A stretch of DNA of 5,990 nucleotides, taken from NCBI GenBank assembly GCA_020252865.1, contig JADCCH010000019.1, positions 1 through 5,990 of the forward strand, in the 5' to 3' direction. How positions within the stretch are numbered: position 1 is the first letter of the stretch; every line of letters begins with the position of its first letter. The DNA is from Methylobacterium sp. (GTDB lineage Bacteria; Pseudomonadota; Alphaproteobacteria; Rhizobiales; Beijerinckiaceae). A model generated the notes under the pieces. That model was not told the DNA's origin, did no database searches, and saw nothing but the letters and a program-made list of their open reading frames with translations. This document shows, piece after piece, positions 5,566 through 5,990 of this stretch. A program made the translations under genes and the position numbers.

Positions 5566-5990
5566 TTGAAGGTAGATTTCAGGTTGTCCCACAGCTCCAC
5601 CTTGGTGCCGAGTTTCTTCATGATCGCATATTGCTGGAGCACCGAGAGGGTGTTGTTCCAGGCCCAGTAAATCACGAGGCCGGCCGGGAACGAGGCCAGC
5701 ATGAAGGTGAAGAGCAAGGGCATCCAGGCGAAGACGGCCTTCTGGATGGGGTCCGTCGGCTCGGGGTTCATCTTCATCTGAACCCACATCGTGATGCCCA
5801 TGATGAGGGGCCAGACGCCGAGCATCAGGAACGGCCCGAACACCGGCACCGCGCCGGGGTTGAAGGGCAACAGGCCGAACAGGTTGAAGATCGAGGTCGG
5901 ATCGGGCGCCGCCAGATCCCTGATCCAGCCGAAGAATGGCGCGTGGCGCATTTCGATGGTGACGAACAGCACCTTGTAGAGCGCGAAGAA
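5556..5990 (-). CDS. yidC: Membrane protein insertase YidC, C-terminal part only
   Basis: Only the last 144 residues are in the window; the 5' part is beyond the right edge. YidC inserts and folds inner-membrane proteins, alone or with SecYEG. The segment opens inside the conserved core ([26 protein letters not shown]), followed by the [11 protein letters not shown] loop. It then has hydrophobic helices at about fragment residues 52-70 ([16 protein letters not shown]), 85-99 ([15 protein letters not shown]) and 101-120, ending in the hallmark [21 protein letters not shown]. The tail ([20 protein letters not shown]) is short and basic and may face the ribosome. The frame continues to the window edge; a GTG at 5972 is internal, not a start. 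It is the first visible gene of the minus-strand operon with yihA, DUF423 and argB. Confidence 0.97.
   Translation of the reverse strand, partial: FFALYKVLFVTIEMRHAPFFGWIRDLAAPDPTSIFNLFGLLPFNPGAVPVFGPFLMLGVWPLIMGITMWVQMKMNPEPTDPIQKAVFAWMPLLFTFMLASFPAGLVIYWAWNNTLSVLQQYAIMKKLGTKVELWDNLKSTFKRG

Noticed and set aside
4633..5670. Open frame of 345 codons on the plus strand across yihA
   Set aside because: It is antisense to the G motifs of YihA, with repetitive R/G/P composition and no recognisable family.
5521..5787. Upstream extension of the yihA frame
   Set aside because: The added 89 residues are yidC read out of frame; a Shine-Dalgarno and a normal N-terminus support 5520.

Overview
The window looks like ordinary core chromosome of an alphaproteobacterium, most likely from the Hyphomicrobiales (Rhizobiales). 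The evidence is the GC-rich coding sequence, the def-fmt-truA cluster, a yidC-yihA-argB block, an alphaproteobacterial type LexA site (GTTC-N7-GTTC) and an intergenic mosaic of palindromes like those in rhizobial genomes. The genus cannot be fixed from the sequence alone. Genes fill almost all of it; the only gene-free stretches are 984-1095 (promoters) and 3275-3533 (repeats).

Layout. Positions 1-983 (minus strand) hold the first 327 codons of rmuC, which runs off the left edge. Positions 984-1095 form a divergent promoter region with a perfect-core LexA box 30 bp upstream of rmuC. Positions 1096-3274 (plus strand) carry def, fmt and truA, overlapping by 4 and 1 nt, so almost certainly one translationally coupled operon. 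Positions 3275-3533, between the converging truA and argB, hold four consecutive palindromic elements. Positions 3534-5990 (minus strand) hold yidC (3' part only), yihA, a small DUF423 membrane protein and argB, tightly packed and transcribed in that order.

How the genes work together. Fmt formylates initiator Met-tRNA and Def removes that formyl group from new proteins, so the two form a start-and-undo pair. TruA modifies tRNA anticodon arms. On the other strand, YidC inserts membrane proteins, YihA is a ribosome-assembly GTPase, DUF423 is a small membrane protein of unknown role, and ArgB catalyses the second step of arginine synthesis. RmuC is a membrane-anchored, nuclease-fold protein linked to DNA recombination, and its upstream site suggests SOS control.

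No undescribed defence system, prophage, insertion sequence, CRISPR array or RNA gene was seen. The points most worth a second look are the LexA box at rmuC and the mosaic repeat block between truA and argB.
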